Source of the DNA: Roseiarcus sp963835955
GTDB lineage: Bacteria > Pseudomonadota > Alphaproteobacteria > Rhizobiales > Beijerinckiaceae
Assembly: GCA_963835955.1 (NCBI GenBank)
Contig: CAWIHZ010000021.1
Coordinates: 58,020 to 122,019 of the forward strand
Direction of reading: 5' to 3'
DNA length: 64,000 nt
This document shows positions 63,821 through 64,000 of the stretch, in pieces. The translations under genes and the position numbers were made by a program. The notes beneath the pieces were generated by a model, which saw nothing but the letters and a program-made list of their open reading frames with translations, searched no databases and was not told the origin of the DNA. The first letter of the stretch is position 1. Each line of letters begins with the position of its first letter.

Positions 63821-63872
63821 GGCGTTGCTCCCTCGCCGTTAAACCTTTGTCGCGCGCGAGCCGGGCCGTGCA

Positions 63873-63886
63873 TTGATTCATGTCAA
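63873..63886. promoter_or_regulatory. FNR/FixK-type binding site
   Basis: TTGATTCATGTCAA is a full match to the TTGA-N6-TCAA core used by FixK and FNR. It is 53-66 bases upstream of the cytochrome b ATG on the minus strand, a suitable distance for activation (near -41) given a short leader. It suggests that the cytochrome b and peroxidase genes respond to low oxygen. Nothing else was seen from 63887 to the window end. Confidence 0.75.
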
Positions 63887-64000
63887 TTCGGTTCGCCGCA
63901 ATCGGCGCGGGGGTCACGGCGGCAGCGCACTTTTTCGCCCTTTTGGCTCGGCCTGCTCGGTTGTCGAGGGGGACAATTAGCAAAGTGCACTGTCACTGGA

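Overview
The window is GC-rich DNA with the gene content of an alphaproteobacterium of the order Hyphomicrobiales (Rhizobiales). The best markers are a circularly permuted two-piece tmRNA gene (tag ANDNYAPVALAA) next to an alpha-type sspB, a choXWV choline transporter, a PodJ-like polarity protein and the rimI-plsC-miaB-phoH-ybeY-corC-lnt-HTH-metK-trmB block usual in this order. A free-living relative of the Beijerinckiaceae, Methylocystaceae or Bradyrhizobiaceae fits. The family-level guess is inference.

Layout. 1-745 (-): partial PRC-barrel protein. 945-6744 (-): urea ABC transporter urtABCDE behind a near-perfect sigma-54 promoter. 7335-12515 (+): EpsD-like PPIase lipoprotein and a 1298-residue AsmA protein. 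12509-13979 (-): ribbon-helix-helix protein, DUF4169 protein, sspB and ssrA. 14468-17039: MFS transporter, cmk, MerR regulator. 17293-25743: PodJ-like Sel1 protein, CpdB-like nucleotidase, EmrAB-type efflux pair. 26082-28838: a small conserved protein and its decayed copy, a PEP-CTERM-like protein, a COG4280 membrane protein. 28897-33139 (-): SRAP protein, alpha/beta hydrolase, ATP-grasp enzyme and an interrupted flavoprotein. 33255-36809 (+): attenuated ilv operon (leader peptide, ilvB, threonine dehydratase, ilvN). 36871-47918: choline/betaine island with NCS1 permease, choline dehydrogenase-like enzyme, MttB-family methyltransferase, frameshifted dimethylglycine dehydrogenase-like protein and ChoXWV. 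48102-59548 (+): argB and the housekeeping block tsaB to trmB. 59627-61225: opgG. 61763-61830: 3' relic of a group II intron. 61875-63886 (-): di-haem cytochrome c peroxidase and cytochrome b, with an FNR/FixK box upstream.

Functional picture. Two nitrogen or carbon scavenging systems stand out: urea uptake under likely NtrC/RpoN control, and choline import followed by oxidation and demethylation that could feed one-carbon pools. Branched-chain amino acid synthesis is controlled by classical ribosome-mediated attenuation. Its antiterminator arm overlaps the leader stop codon. The tmRNA and its ClpXP adaptor lie side by side on one strand.

Three otherwise well-conserved reading frames are broken: the urtE 3' end, an in-frame TGA in the flavoprotein, and a one-base insertion in the dimethylglycine dehydrogenase-like gene. 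These may be real decay or sequencing/assembly errors. No CRISPR array, complete insertion sequence, prophage, tRNA or rRNA gene was seen. No clearly new defence or mobile system was found. The least explained items are the ATP-grasp/flavoprotein pair, the corrinoid-partner-free MttB gene and the duplicated small protein.
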